From: Macrostomum hystrix
Taxonomy: Eukaryota; Platyhelminthes; Macrostomidae
DNA: 64,000 bases
Direction: 5' to 3'
NCBI GenBank assembly: GCA_950097015.1
Contig: CATNEN010000001.1
Coordinates: forward strand, 6,867,501 to 6,931,500
Both the position numbers and the translations under genes were made by a program. The first letter of the stretch is position 1; each line of letters begins with the position of its first letter. Below are positions 63,345 through 64,000 of the stretch, one piece after another. The notes under the pieces are model-generated. The model made no database searches and was not told the origin of the DNA. It saw only the letters and a program-made list of their open reading frames with translations.

Positions 63345-64000
63345 TTACTTTCTAAAAACTTCAGGAAGAAGTTTAAAACTTCATGGTCATTCCTGAAACT
63401 TCTAGGAACTTTCTGAAACTTCAGGGATCTTTCCGAAACTTCGGGGATCTGTCTGAAACTTCAGGAATCTACCTGAAACTTCAGGAATCTTTCTGAAACT
63501 TCAGGAATCTTTCTGTAACTTCAGGAATCTATCTGAAGCTTCAGGGGTCTATCTAAAACTTCAGGAATCTTTCTGAAACTTCAGGGATCTTTCTGAAACT
63601 TCAGGAATCTATCTGAAACATCTTTCTAAAACTTCAGGAATCTATCTGAAACTTCAGGAATCTTTTTGAAACTTCAGGAATCTTTCTGAAACTTCAGGAA
63701 TCTTTCTGAAACTTCAGGAATCTTTCTAAATCTTCAGGAATCTATCTGAAACTTCAGGAATCTTTCTGAAACTTCAGGAATCTTTCTGAAACTTCAGGAA
63801 TCTATCTGAAGCTTCAGGGGTCTTTCTGAAACTTCAGGAATCTTTCTGAAACTTCAGGGATCTTTCTGAAACTTCGGGGATCTTTCTGAAACTTCAGGGA
63901 TCTATCTGAAGCTTCAGGGGTCTATCTGAAACTTCAGGACTCTTTCTGAAACTTCAGGGATCTTTCCGAAACTTCCGGGATCTTTCTGAAACTTCAGGAA
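63345..64000 (+). repeat. 20-bp minisatellite running off the right edge
   Basis: More than 30 copies of TCTTTCTGAAACTTCAGGAA, with TCTATCTGAAGCTTCAGGGG variants, begin about 140 bp after the eIF3m stop codon, just past its AATAAA. Confidence 0.96.

Overview
This is eukaryotic DNA, almost certainly from an invertebrate animal. Protein-coding regions are split by GT-AG introns, the intergenic DNA is AT-rich, and the recognisable genes are metazoan: a nuclear receptor of the HR96/NR1J type, a vitamin K epoxide reductase, a bestrophin-like channel, a MAPKAPK2/3 kinase and translation factor eIF3m. The HR96-type P-box (C-E-S-C-K-A) suggests a protostome; I cannot name the species. No bacterial operons, rRNA genes, intact tRNA genes or CRISPR arrays were seen.

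Layout. Positions 1-6167 (minus strand) hold the nuclear receptor, whose 3' end runs off the left edge. From about 6.2 to 28.4 kb is gene-poor DNA dominated by tandem arrays, with two SINE copies, a perfect 55-bp-arm palindrome, a hAT-like element and one possible orphan gene (20239-20895, minus). From 28.4 to 32.8 kb is a nest of transposons: a 650-bp repeat present twice, one copy split by a 2079-bp Helitron, which itself carries a hAT MITE. VKOR lies at 33680-35048 (plus), a degenerate mariner at 36207-37192, and the bestrophin gene at 37899-46326 (minus), with transposon remnants and a 2.9-kb minisatellite in its introns. A small one-pass membrane protein gene is at 47849-48100. A foldback element with a transposase fragment beside it is at 48.8-49.9 kb. 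MAPKAPK2/3 (50491-55664, plus) and eIF3m (58171-63206, plus) close the window. Exon junctions were set by hand from GT/AG sites, reading phase and family conservation; for VKOR, the kinase, eIF3m and bestrophin the exon lengths sum to a whole number of codons.

The most striking property is tandem repetition. I list more than twenty minisatellite or microsatellite arrays, which by rough addition make up about a quarter of the window. Many sit inside introns and nearly fill them. In the VKOR gene and upstream of the nuclear receptor start, each repeat unit looks like a 3' splice site in the sense direction, and the real (VKOR) or likely (receptor) acceptor is the last, diverged unit of the array. 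At least two other arrays lie inside DNA transposons. The very long open frames through arrays whose period is a multiple of 3 are consequences of periodicity and are not reported as genes.
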